A stretch of DNA of 64,000 bases from Sphingomonadaceae bacterium 3R27C6 (lineage in GTDB: Bacteria > Pseudomonadota > Alphaproteobacteria > Sphingomonadales > Sphingomonadaceae). Positions 1 through 6,596 of this stretch are shown here, in pieces; position 1 is the first letter of the stretch; each line of letters begins with the position of its first letter. The position numbers and the translations under genes were made by a program. The stretch is taken from positions 62,001 through 126,000 of the forward strand of contig SCNS01000010.1 of assembly GCA_005503215.1 (NCBI GenBank), read 5' to 3'. The notes below the pieces were generated by a model that made no database searches, was not told where the DNA came from, and saw only the letters and a program-made list of their open reading frames with translations.

Positions 1-204
1 GCTTCCCGCCATATTCTCTCCCGCGGTCCGGGGTGGGCGATCGACTGACGCATCACGGCATCGATCGTTCCCCGCCCACGTGCGGTCGCTCGCTTTTGCG
101 CGGGTGCAGCGCACGGCCGGTCTCCATGGCCTGCCCGTCGCGCCGGCCTGCAACCCGGGCGGCTGTGCGGACGTTGAGCCCATGTCACGAAAAGGAGATC
201 CACC

Positions 205-480
205 ATGTCGCACGGCAATCTCGACCATGCAGCGACCGCTCCCGTCGAGCGTGTCGCGCGTGCGCTCGCCGGTCATGCACTGAGCAAAAATGCCGAAGGC
301 GAACTAACGTCGGCGGGTCCGGCGGTCGATGCTCTATGGCCCGACTATACCGATGCTGCGCTCGCCGTGCTCCGTACGTTGCGCGAGCCGAGCGGGCGGA
401 TGCTCGCGGTCGGCGACGCGGATGTCTGGGACCGGATGATCCGTGCGGCGATCGAGGATGAAACGATCTCGGAATTTTGA
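205..480 (+). CDS. Small hypothetical protein, 91 aa
   Basis: I do not recognise a family. The start is well supported by a strong ribosome binding site, AAAGGAGA, eight bases upstream of the ATG. The product is a short soluble acidic protein with no signal peptide or membrane segment. Its central part (residues 40-80) reads as a helical segment rich in Ala, Leu and Arg. It stands alone, with about 200 bases of upstream sequence in which I see no gene and no clear promoter. Codon use is like the neighbours. The adjacent cytochrome b561 and PRC-barrel genes suggest a stress-responsive neighbourhood, but that is only context. Confidence 0.65.
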   Translation: MSHGNLDHAATAPVERVARALAGHALSKNAEGELTSAGPAVDALWPDYTDAALAVLRTLREPSGRMLAVGDADVWDRMIRAAIEDETISEF

Positions 481-534
481 TCGAATAGCGCCGCGGGGCG
501 CCAGTCTGTGCGGAAGATGGATTCCCCGCTCGAT

Positions 535-559
535 GGATCGTTTGTATTTTCGGCGCGTT
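535..559 (+). promoter_or_regulatory. Possible EcfG-type (general stress) promoter before the cytochrome b561 gene
   Basis: GGATC, 16 bases, CGTT. This differs in one base from the alphaproteobacterial EcfG consensus GGAAC-N16/17-CGTT. It ends nine bases before the ATG at 568, so transcription would start almost at the start codon. Support is weak alone but stronger because the next gene has an exact match at the same spacing. Confidence 0.35.
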
Positions 560-567
560 GAACCGAA

Positions 568-1173
568 ATGGCGAGCGTCCCCGAAGCCACGCCGCAGGAA
601 CGGCTGTTGCGCTATAATAATGGCGCGGTGCTCCTGCATTGGCTGATGGCGCTGATCATTGTGGCGCAGGTGGTCGTCGGCTTCACCTTTTCCGGCATGG
701 ACCGCGGTCCGGCGCGCGGCGACCTCTTCACCGTGCACAAGACGCTCGGGGCAACAATCCTCTTGCTTGCGTTTTTCCGTCTTGCCTGGCGCCTTGCGCA
801 TCCGCCGCCGCCCTTTCCGGTCGAACTGCCGCGCTGGGAACGTCTGGCGAGCGTCTGGACGCATCGGGCATTTTACGTCCTTCTGATCGCCCTGCCGCTT
901 ACCGGCCTGATGGCCGTGTCGGGCGGTGCGAGCGCGGAGGGCAAATCGGTGACGCCGCTGCTTGGCGGCATACCGCTCCCGCTGATCCCCGGAATTTCCG
1001 AAGAAGCCGGCGAACGGCTTGGCGGCGTTCACGAACTGTTGGTGTTCGTCACGCTCGCGCTCCTCGTCCTGCATGTCGCGGCCGCGTTCAAGCACCAGAT
1101 CGCGCGCCATCGAGCGGCGGGCCGGATGCCGCCCTTTCAAGCGGCGGGTGAACACCCCGTCGCTTTGCCCTGA
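568..1173 (+). CDS. Cytochrome b561 family membrane protein
   Basis: A 201-aa integral membrane b-type cytochrome of the CybB/YceJ group, which moves electrons between the quinone pool and an acceptor in or near the membrane. Four membrane helices can be read, at about residues 21-41, 60-76, 98-118 and 152-174. His24 (LLHWLM), His57 (TVHKTL), His155 (GVHELL) and His169 (VLHVAA) match the four haem ligands expected for two haems. Length is normal for the family. There is no strong ribosome binding site before the ATG, and a near-EcfG promoter ends just upstream. Its physiological partner cannot be told from the sequence; superoxide oxidase activity is known for some members. Confidence 0.88.
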   Translation: MASVPEATPQERLLRYNNGAVLLHWLMALIIVAQVVVGFTFSGMDRGPARGDLFTVHKTLGATILLLAFFRLAWRLAHPPPPFPVELPRWERLASVWTHRAFYVLLIALPLTGLMAVSGGASAEGKSVTPLLGGIPLPLIPGISEEAGERLGGVHELLVFVTLALLVLHVAAAFKHQIARHRAAGRMPPFQAAGEHPVALP

Positions 1174-1342
1174 CAATTTCCCGTCGCGTCAGCGCGCGGG
1201 CGCGGCTTGCCCGACCGGTGCGGTCATCGCGGTCAGGGGCCGCGGCGCATACAGACACTCCCGCGATATTGGCGCGCTAGAATCGTCGTTCGGGCACCGC
1301 GGCATCGAAACGGGCGAGCCGGCGCGAATTGCGATGAACGGT

Positions 1343-1367
1343 GGAACATGCGGTATCGCGCTCCGTT
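1343..1367 (+). promoter_or_regulatory. EcfG-type promoter (GGAAC-N16-CGTT) of the PRC-barrel gene
   Basis: An exact match to the alphaproteobacterial general-stress sigma factor EcfG consensus: GGAAC at 1343-1347, 16 bases, CGTT at 1364-1367. It lies about 75 bases upstream of the ATG at 1443. PRC-barrel proteins are typical EcfG targets, which fits. Confidence 0.7.
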
Positions 1368-1442
1368 GATCGGGAAGTGGGAGGGCGCGGCCGATCCCGA
1401 TTGGCCGTGTGCGCAACCTCAATGGATCAAGGAGAGATTGTC

Positions 1443-1814
1443 ATGGCCGACACCCTCGAAACAAACGAAACGCATCGTCTCATCGCTTCGGACAAGGTCG
1501 AAGGCACGAAAGTCTATAACCCGCAAGGCGAGAAGCTGGGAACGGTGGCAAATGTCATGATCGACAAAAGATCGGGCAAAAGCGAATATGCGGTGCTGGA
1601 GTTCGGCGGCCTGTTCGGGCTCGGCAGCGACCATTATCCGCTGCCATGGGACATGCTGACCTATGATACCGACCAGGGCGGCTATGTGGTCGACGTCGCC
1701 AAGGAGCAGCTCGTCGATGCGCCGCGCTATGGCACCGACAATGTGCCCGAATATACCGACGACTACGGCCGCGGCGTCTATGGCTATTATGGCGTGACCT
1801 ATCCGTTTATTTGA
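1443..1814 (+). CDS. PRC-barrel domain protein
   Basis: A 123-aa soluble protein. The PRC-barrel fold spans residues 10-80: LIASDKVEGTKVYNPQGEKLG, then the strand VANVMIDKRSGKSEYAVLEF and the conserved DHYPLPWDML. The C-terminal tail is rich in Tyr, Gly and Asp (DDYGRGVYGYYGVTYPF). I chose the ATG at 1443 because AAGGAGAG lies eight bases upstream; an in-frame extension to 1341 has no such site. The short PRC-barrel proteins of alphaproteobacteria are usually stress-induced and of unknown biochemical role. An exact EcfG promoter at 1343-1367 supports the same regulation here. Confidence 0.88.
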   Translation: MADTLETNETHRLIASDKVEGTKVYNPQGEKLGTVANVMIDKRSGKSEYAVLEFGGLFGLGSDHYPLPWDMLTYDTDQGGYVVDVAKEQLVDAPRYGTDNVPEYTDDYGRGVYGYYGVTYPFI

Positions 1815-1826
1815 CAGCTGATAGGA

Positions 1827-1869
1827 ATGAAGGCCGGGACCGGGCGAGGCGCTCGTTCCCGGCCTTCAT
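1827..1869. terminator. Bidirectional hairpin between converging genes
   Basis: A perfect 13-bp stem (1827-1839 with 1857-1869, core AAGGCCGGGA/TCCCGGCCTT) with a 17-base loop between the PRC-barrel gene and the converging LuxR-type gene. No long T run follows on either strand, so termination strength is uncertain. Confidence 0.5.
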
Positions 1870-1947
1870 CAGCATTCACCGGCCTGATCGGCCGTCAGCA
1901 TCTGCTTTCGCCATCGGTGCCCGGAAGCGTTCACGCCGGATGCACCA

Positions 1948-2265
1948 TCATTTGAGTTCGAAGAGCGTCGGTTCGTCGGGCGACGGTGTTTCGATGACCA
2001 GCAGGCCCAAGTGCATGGCCTGCGTTATCAGATGCGCGCGGTTGCGTGCATTGAGTTTCAGCCGCACATTTTCGATGTGCCGTTCGACGGTTCGTGGAGC
2101 GATATTGATCTCTATCGCGATCTGCTTGGCCGAGCAGCCGACGGCGACCAATTCGAGTATCTGATGCTCGCGAAAGGTCAAATGCGGTTCGACGTTCAAA
2201 GCGTTTTGATGCACGGCGCAATCCCCTGACACCCAAGGCGTAGACACAGTGCGACCGACGAGCAT
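1948..2265 (-). CDS. Orphan LuxR/NarL-type DNA-binding protein, HTH domain only
   Basis: A 105-aa protein that is little more than a GerE/LuxR helix-turn-helix: LTFREHQILELVAVG...AKQIAIEINIAPRTVERHIENVRLKL (residues 29-75). The family-typical LT.RE..IL start, the AKQIA turn and the VERHIENVRLKL recognition helix are all present. There is no receiver, PAS or autoinducer domain, so it cannot be a classical two-component regulator by itself. No good ribosome binding site is seen. It points away from the Crp-type gene and the Fap-like locus, sharing a 307-base AT-rich divergent region with them, so it may regulate that locus. That link is inference. Confidence 0.75.
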   Translation of the reverse strand: MLVGRTVSTPWVSGDCAVHQNALNVEPHLTFREHQILELVAVGCSAKQIAIEINIAPRTVERHIENVRLKLNARNRAHLITQAMHLGLLVIETPSPDEPTLFELK

Positions 2266-2572
2266 CTTTTGCGCGGCAATTGCCGCAACCCACCTGCTCT
2301 GGCTTCGATGATATATGTTTGTGCGCTGTTTATCAATTAACCGAAGCTAATTAAGCATATAACGGCACGGCGCATGCCAATATAGCTATGATACTGAAAT
2401 TCAGTCTTAATCTATCCTGAAATGCTAAGGAAATTTACGTAAGTGATTTTCCTAGGCTGTTCATACACACGAATTCCTTGGTTTTTATGCGGATGGATTC
2501 AGCATCCGCAAAAGCAGATGAGACTCGCAAACGGGGTCGCCGCAAATACCAATTCCAGATTGGAGACGTGGC
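2266..2572. other. AT-rich divergent control region, no gene
   Basis: A 307-base gap between the LuxR-type gene and the Crp-type gene. From about 2300 to 2480 it is clearly more AT-rich than the rest of the window. It holds a near-perfect palindrome ACTGAAATTCAGT (2393-2405), the palindrome TTACGTAA near 2434 and a weak inverted pair AGGAAA/TTTTCCT around it. No open frame with a plausible start was found. It most likely carries promoters and operators for both flanking regulators. Confidence 0.5.
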
Positions 2573-3253
2573 GTGCAAGGTCTGTCGGCAGAATTTCAAC
2601 GCGGGGCGATTCCGCAGGACACCATCCTAAAATTCCGGAAAGGCGAGATTATTTTCTCGCAGGGTGATCCCGGCGATTGCTGGTTCGAAGTCATCTCGGG
2701 CACCGTCAGGACCTGTCATTTTCATGTCGATGGGCACCGTCAGCTGACGGGATTTTTCTATCAGGGCGATGTGTTCGGCGTCGGATATGGCTCGCGCGAC
2801 GCGGCGGCCGAAGCGGTCACCAACACGATCCTGACCCGCCGCCCGGCGCTGGGTGGCGACCCCGATTCGCTCGGGCAGAACCGCGCGCTCGAACGCGCGC
2901 TGGACAGCGCGAACCAATGCATATTCCTGCTCGGCCGCCGCAACGCCAATGAACGCGTCGCGGCGTTCCTGTTGATCGCGGCGAAGCGGCTGTCGGCGCT
3001 CGGCAGCATTCCCTTGCCGATGACGCGCGGCGATATTGCCGACCATCTGGGCCTGACGATCCATACGGTCAGCCGGACGATCTCGGGCTTTGTTCGCCAG
3101 GGCCTGATCGAGCTGGAGGGGCCGCAATTGTGCCGGCTGGTCGATCTCGACGGGCTGCGCGCCATTGCCGGCGAAGAAATGGGCGTCGCGATCGACAATA
3201 TGCGCGCGATGCAGCCGCGGCGAACCTTCACCGGGCAGGGGGCGGGCGCATGA
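2573..3253 (+). CDS. Crp/Fnr superfamily regulator, FixK-like
   Basis: A 226-aa regulator. A cyclic-nucleotide-binding-type beta roll covers residues 18-95 (GEIIFSQGDPGDCWFEVISGTVR...GFFYQGDVFGV). A linking helix leads to a Crp-type helix-turn-helix at about 155-195 (MTRGDIADHLGLTIHTVSRTISGFVRQGLIEL), which closely resembles FixK. The N-terminal cysteine cluster of Fnr is missing, so direct oxygen sensing through an Fe-S cluster is unlikely. The start codon is GTG. Its stop overlaps the start of the outer-membrane barrel gene as ATGA, so the two are translationally coupled. It probably controls that gene and perhaps the converging operon. Confidence 0.85.
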   Translation: MQGLSAEFQRGAIPQDTILKFRKGEIIFSQGDPGDCWFEVISGTVRTCHFHVDGHRQLTGFFYQGDVFGVGYGSRDAAAEAVTNTILTRRPALGGDPDSLGQNRALERALDSANQCIFLLGRRNANERVAAFLLIAAKRLSALGSIPLPMTRGDIADHLGLTIHTVSRTISGFVRQGLIELEGPQLCRLVDLDGLRAIAGEEMGVAIDNMRAMQPRRTFTGQGAGA

Positions 3254-4686
3254 CCAATCTGTCAGCGCCGCCCGTGCTGCGCCATATGGGTGTGGCAGCC
3301 GTTGGCCTGTCGGCCGTTTTTGCGCCGTCGCAGGCGAAGGCGTATGAAGCGCTGCCGCTCGAGTGCCTGTGCGATGCGCTTCCCTTTCTCGATACCGCGC
3401 CGACGTGGAATGCAGCGGCCGGGGCGCCGGGCGGCGGCGCCGAAAGCCCGCCCGCCGCGAGCGTCGAGAGCGAGATCGACGCGCAGCGCCGGATCATCGC
3501 AGAGCAGCGCGCGCTGATCGACCAGCAGAATGTGATGCTGGCCGAGCAGCGGCAGCATATCGTGAAAATGCAGGGACAGCTTATCACCCAGCAGGCGCAG
3601 ATCGACCGGCTCTCATCCTTCGCGCTCGCGGAGGCGCCGCTCGACATGTTCCGCGGGACCGGCATGGGGCAGGGCGTTGCCGGCCCCGCGCTGCCCGGCC
3701 CCGGCAGCGACGCGGTCGCGCTGCCCGATGCGCCGGTCGGCGAGGCGCCGCCGCCGAGCGAGTCGACCGCCGAACGCGTCGCCGCGGTTCCCGAAGGACA
3801 GGGCGTGCTGACGCGCGCCGGCAACCTCATTTTCGAACCGTCGTTCGAATATACGCGCTCGTCGACCAATCGCCTCGTCTTTCGCGGGATCGAACTTATC
3901 CCGGGAATCCAGATCGGGCTGATCGAGGCGACCGACGCCGACCGCGACACGCTCGTCGGCACGGCCTCGCTGCGCTACGGCATCAGCGACCGGCTCGAGG
4001 CCGAAGTGCGCATCCCCTATCTTTATCGCAACGACCGGATCGAGGTCGTCCAGCAGCGCGACGAGGGCATCGTCCGGTCGATCGCGCTGCGCGAGGACGG
4101 GGTCGGCGACGCCGAATTCTCGCTGCGCTATCAATTCAATCGCCCGGTCGGGCAAAAGCCGATCTTCGTCGGGACGCTGCGGGTGAAATCGGACACGGGC
4201 AAGGGGCCGTTCGAGGTCGGCTACGACGAATTCGGCGTCGCGACGGGGCTCGCCACCGGGTCGGGTTTCTGGGCGGTGCAGCCGGGGCTCAATTTCCTGA
4301 TGCCGTCGGATCCCGCGGTAATCTATGGCGGGGCGGCCTATCTTTATCATATCCCGCGCGACGTGAACAAACTGGTCGGCGAGGTGCTGATCGGGCGCGT
4401 CGATCCGGGCGACGCGGTCTCGGCCAATATCGGCTTCGGTTTCGCGCTCAACCCGCGCTTCTCCTTCTCGCTCGGTTACCGGCACAATTATATCTTCCCG
4501 ACCAAGACCGAGATTGGCGATACGCGCCAGAAATCCAACTATATCCACGTCGGTTCGCTCAATTTCGGCATGTCGTACCGCCTGACCGAGCGTGACGTCC
4601 TGAACATGGGCTTCGAGATCGGCGTGACCGAGGATGCGCCCGACGTGTCGATCACGCTGCGCATGCCGTTCGGCGGGAAACTATGA
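3250..4686 (+). CDS. FapF-like outer-membrane exporter: signal peptide, coiled coil, beta-barrel
   Basis: A 478-aa protein with three parts. Residues 1-31 are a Sec signal peptide ending SQAKA. Residues 72-121 form a strongly heptad-like coiled coil full of Gln, Glu and Ile (EIDAQRRIIAEQRALIDQQN and onward). After a Pro/Gly linker (130-188), residues 190-478 have alternating beta-strand character (FEPSFEYTRSS, EVRIPYLYRN, FSFSLGYRHNY) typical of an outer-membrane barrel. A periplasmic coiled coil followed by a barrel is the architecture of FapF, the trimeric pore that exports functional amyloid subunits in Pseudomonas. The start overlaps the Crp-type gene (ATGA) and the gene converges on an operon encoding a C39 peptidase and candidate cargo. 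Assignment rests on architecture and context, not on a sequence search. Confidence 0.72.
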   Translation: MTNLSAPPVLRHMGVAAVGLSAVFAPSQAKAYEALPLECLCDALPFLDTAPTWNAAAGAPGGGAESPPAASVESEIDAQRRIIAEQRALIDQQNVMLAEQRQHIVKMQGQLITQQAQIDRLSSFALAEAPLDMFRGTGMGQGVAGPALPGPGSDAVALPDAPVGEAPPPSESTAERVAAVPEGQGVLTRAGNLIFEPSFEYTRSSTNRLVFRGIELIPGIQIGLIEATDADRDTLVGTASLRYGISDRLEAEVRIPYLYRNDRIEVVQQRDEGIVRSIALREDGVGDAEFSLRYQFNRPVGQKPIFVGTLRVKSDTGKGPFEVGYDEFGVATGLATGSGFWAVQPGLNFLMPSDPAVIYGGAAYLYHIPRDVNKLVGEVLIGRVDPGDAVSANIGFGFALNPRFSFSLGYRHNYIFPTKTEIGDTRQKSNYIHVGSLNFGMSYRLTERDVLNMGFEIGVTEDAPDVSITLRMPFGGKL

Positions 4687-4728
4687 TCCGGGCGGCCGAA
4701 CCCAACCCCATAAGAACCACATAAAGAA

Positions 4729-4778
4729 GCCCCGCCAAAAGAGGCGGGGCGAGGTGAACCGTCCCTGTCGAAACAGGG
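4729..4778 (-). terminator. Rho-independent terminator of the Fap-like operon
   Basis: The main stem GCCCCGCC (4729-4736) pairs with GGCGGGGC (4743-4750). Read on the minus strand the stem is followed by TTCTTTAT, so it terminates the operon ending at 4791. A second small hairpin, CCCTGT-CGAA-ACAGGG (4763-4778), lies between it and the gene end. On the plus strand no T run follows. Confidence 0.75.
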
Positions 4779-4790
4779 GCGGGGGGTCGT

Positions 4791-5369
4791 TCAGTTGCCG
4801 AGCGCGCCGACCGTCTGCGCGCCCATCACAGCGCCGATCGCATCGCTCATCCGCGTCGACGCCAGCGCGTCGCGGAACCCTTCATAGCCGCTGATGTCGA
4901 GCACGGCGTCGACCTGCTGGTTCAGCGAGACGTTGCTGGCGGTGTTGATCAGCACATTCTGGATCGCGTCGGTGCGCTGGATCAGCGCGGTCTGGCCATT
5001 GTTCGCAAGGAACACCGGTTCATCGCCCACGCGCATGGTGATGCCGCCGCTGGTCAAAATGCCGCCCTGGATCTGCGCCGCGTCGACCGCGGTCAGCGCC
5101 GGCGACACAAAGCGCTCGATCGAGGATCCCTGGGGCGTCCAGCTGACGATCGTGCGGAGCGCCAGCTCGTCGTTCACGAAGCTGCGAATGTCGGCACCGA
5201 AGGCGATCACCATGCCCTGAAAGGCGAAGCCGCCGCGCTGCGCCGCGAGCACCTCGTCCGATACCGTCTCGGCGTCGGCAAGCGGATCGTCGGCCGCGGG
5301 CTCGCTCGCCGCGAGGAGCACCGGCGCGAAGGCGAGCAGGAGGATGCGGGGGGACATGGTCGGCCTCAT
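4791..5369 (-). CDS. Secreted protein with double-glycine leader, FapE-like position
   Basis: A 192-aa predicted exported protein. Residues 5-21 are hydrophobic (MSPRILLLAFAPVLLAA) and fit a signal peptide. Residues 36-47 read VSDEVLAAQRGG, very close to the bacteriocin-type double-glycine leader (LS..EL..I.GG) that C39 peptidases cut. After the GG comes FAFQGMVIAFGADIRSFV and a beta-rich body. Near residue 140 is the motif NVLINTASNVSLNQQ, which resembles a motif in the protein encoded at 6108. The start overlaps the C39 peptidase stop as ATGA. In Pseudomonas fap operons the gene after the C39 gene is fapE, so this one is in the same place. I cannot confirm homology by eye; exact role unknown. 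Confidence 0.7.
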   Translation of the reverse strand: MRPTMSPRILLLAFAPVLLAASEPAADDPLADAETVSDEVLAAQRGGFAFQGMVIAFGADIRSFVNDELALRTIVSWTPQGSSIERFVSPALTAVDAAQIQGGILTSGGITMRVGDEPVFLANNGQTALIQRTDAIQNVLINTASNVSLNQQVDAVLDISGYEGFRDALASTRMSDAIGAVMGAQTVGALGN

Positions 5370-6100
5370 TTCACGGTGCCGACGCGCACATCGAGCAGGA
5401 TCTGCGGCGTCAGCTGATATTGCGGGGGAAGGTTGGTCGTCAGATCGCTGATCGAAACGCGAAGCGCGCCCTCATCTTCGAGCGGCGCCTGCGACCAGGG
5501 GCCCCAGTCGCCGGCGAGGTTGAAGGAAGGACGCTTCTTGCCGCCCTCGACGATCGCCAGCGCGATGCCGTTCCAGTGCTTCTCGAAATCGCTGAGCGAA
5601 TATTCGTTGAGGCCGAGGACCGAATCGCCGGTGAGCACGCGGTCGCCGCGGACGCCCTTGACCACCACGAAATGCTTGAAGCCCTTGAGGTCCATCAGGA
5701 CGATCGTCGGGCGCTTCACCTGCTTCAATTGCTCGGCGGTGATCCGAAAGCCCTCGGCGCGAAAGCCGCGCGAGGCGAGATAGTTTTTCATGTCGAGCAT
5801 CGAGAAGCCGACCTTGCGGATCGCCTCGCGGTCGCCCGTTTTCCACATCGCGCGGAAAGGCATCGCCTCCGATGTCGGCGCGTCATAATGATAGGTGAGC
5901 AGGGTCGCGATCGCGGCGGAACCGCAACTGAAATCATAGCGCTGGCGAACGACCGAGCGGAACGGAATATCCCACCAGGTCATCACCTGAAGCTGGTAAT
6001 TGCCGCCCGTTTCGGGTCCGGTCAGTCGGACCTCGGCGGCGGCGGGGGACGCCGCAAGGGCGCAGAGCATGCCCGCGATCAAGGCGCGCATGGGCCGCAT
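5366..6100 (-). CDS. Stand-alone periplasmic C39 family cysteine peptidase, FapD-like
   Basis: A 244-aa protein with signal peptide (residues 1-22, ending SPAAA) and a C39 peptidase domain at about 45-185. Catalytic-type residues are visible: Gln53 and Cys59 in QRYDFSCGSAA, His143 in KGFKHFVVVKG and Asp159 in VLTGDSVLG. C39 peptidases cut after Gly-Gly in secreted substrates. Most are fused to ABC exporters, but this one has no transporter domains and carries its own Sec signal, like FapD of the Pseudomonas functional-amyloid system. It lies seven bases after one gene for a GG-leader protein and overlaps the next (ATGA), which makes those two its likely substrates. A start at the second Met (residue 4) is possible. 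Confidence 0.85.
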   Translation of the reverse strand: MRPMRALIAGMLCALAASPAAAEVRLTGPETGGNYQLQVMTWWDIPFRSVVRQRYDFSCGSAAIATLLTYHYDAPTSEAMPFRAMWKTGDREAIRKVGFSMLDMKNYLASRGFRAEGFRITAEQLKQVKRPTIVLMDLKGFKHFVVVKGVRGDRVLTGDSVLGLNEYSLSDFEKHWNGIALAIVEGGKKRPSFNLAGDWGPWSQAPLEDEGALRVSISDLTTNLPPQYQLTPQILLDVRVGTVK

Positions 6101-6107
6101 GGCGAAT

Positions 6108-6515
6108 TCAATCGCCGAGGTTGATGGTCAGGTTCATGCCGCTCTGGGCACTGACCTGCGCACCGGTGTTGATCAGCAGATTGCCGACACCGTTGAAATT
6201 GGAAAGCGCGAAATCGCTCAGCGTGACGGCACCCGCGGTATAGTCGCCCTTGAGGACGTTGCCGCTGACGATCGAGTCCATCGTCTGATTGGTGATGACG
6301 AGCGACTGGCCGCCGCGCAGCGTGTCGAGCTCTTTGTCTTTCAGCATCGGCGATTTGCGTTCGGGCCGCACCGCGATCGCCGGGGCTGCATAGGCTTCGG
6401 CCGGGACGGCCTCGACCACGCGCGGGGCCGCAGCTTCGGGCGGGGGCAGCTGCGCCGATACGGGCACGGACAGGCCTGCCAGGACCAGCAGGGCCGGGAC
6501 GATCGGGGGTTTCAT
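6108..6515 (-). CDS. Secreted protein with canonical double-glycine leader
   Basis: A 135-aa protein. Residues 1-22 are a clear Sec signal peptide (ending VPVSAQ). Residues 57-69 read MLKDKELDTLRGG, with Leu at -12, Glu at -8, Leu at -7, Leu at -4 and GG at -2/-1 relative to the cut site. This is the full consensus of double-glycine leaders, but placed well inside an already exported protein. The remaining 66 residues are Asn/Gly/Thr-rich and end with LLINTGAQVSAQSGMNLTI, a motif shared with the other two proteins of this operon. The ATG has AAGGAG ten bases upstream. It is the likely substrate of the C39 peptidase seven bases downstream. Its final role (minor amyloid subunit, nucleator or chaperone) is not known. 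Confidence 0.75.
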   Translation of the reverse strand: MKPPIVPALLVLAGLSVPVSAQLPPPEAAAPRVVEAVPAEAYAAPAIAVRPERKSPMLKDKELDTLRGGQSLVITNQTMDSIVSGNVLKGDYTAGAVTLSDFALSNFNGVGNLLINTGAQVSAQSGMNLTINLGD

Positions 6516-6550
6516 GACGCGGGCGCTCCTTGAAAGCGAAAATTTGGGAA

Positions 6551-6583
6551 ATGGCCGGCCCTCCAGTGGGTCGGGCCGGCCAT
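6551..6583 (-). terminator. Intra-operon hairpin (possible attenuator)
   Basis: Perfect 11-bp stem (6551-6561 with 6573-6583, GGCCGGCC core) with an 11-base loop between the first and second genes of the Fap-like operon. On the minus strand it is followed by TTTCCCAAATTTTCG, a broken T-rich stretch. It could stop most transcripts after the first gene and so keep the abundant cargo in excess over the processing proteins. Confidence 0.5.
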
Positions 6584-6596
6584 CCGGGGGACGCTG

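Noticed and set aside
1..204. Short frames in the first 200 bases
   Set aside because: Frames starting at 33 and 80 lack ribosome binding sites, have random composition and overlap the supported gene at 205.
334..1176. Long minus-strand open frame opposite the cytochrome b561 gene
   Set aside because: It is a shadow of the real gene. Composition is Arg/Gln/Asp-rich without domains, and the plus strand has clear haem-binding helices.
4763..4778. Second small hairpin after the exporter gene considered as a separate plus-strand terminator
   Set aside because: Stem is only six pairs with no T run on the plus strand. Recorded as part of the minus-strand terminator region instead.
5366..6515. C39 peptidase with GG-leader proteins considered as a bacteriocin system
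   Set aside because: No ABC exporter, no immunity gene and no small cationic peptide. All proteins carry Sec signals, and an outer-membrane coiled-coil/barrel protein fits an amyloid exporter better.
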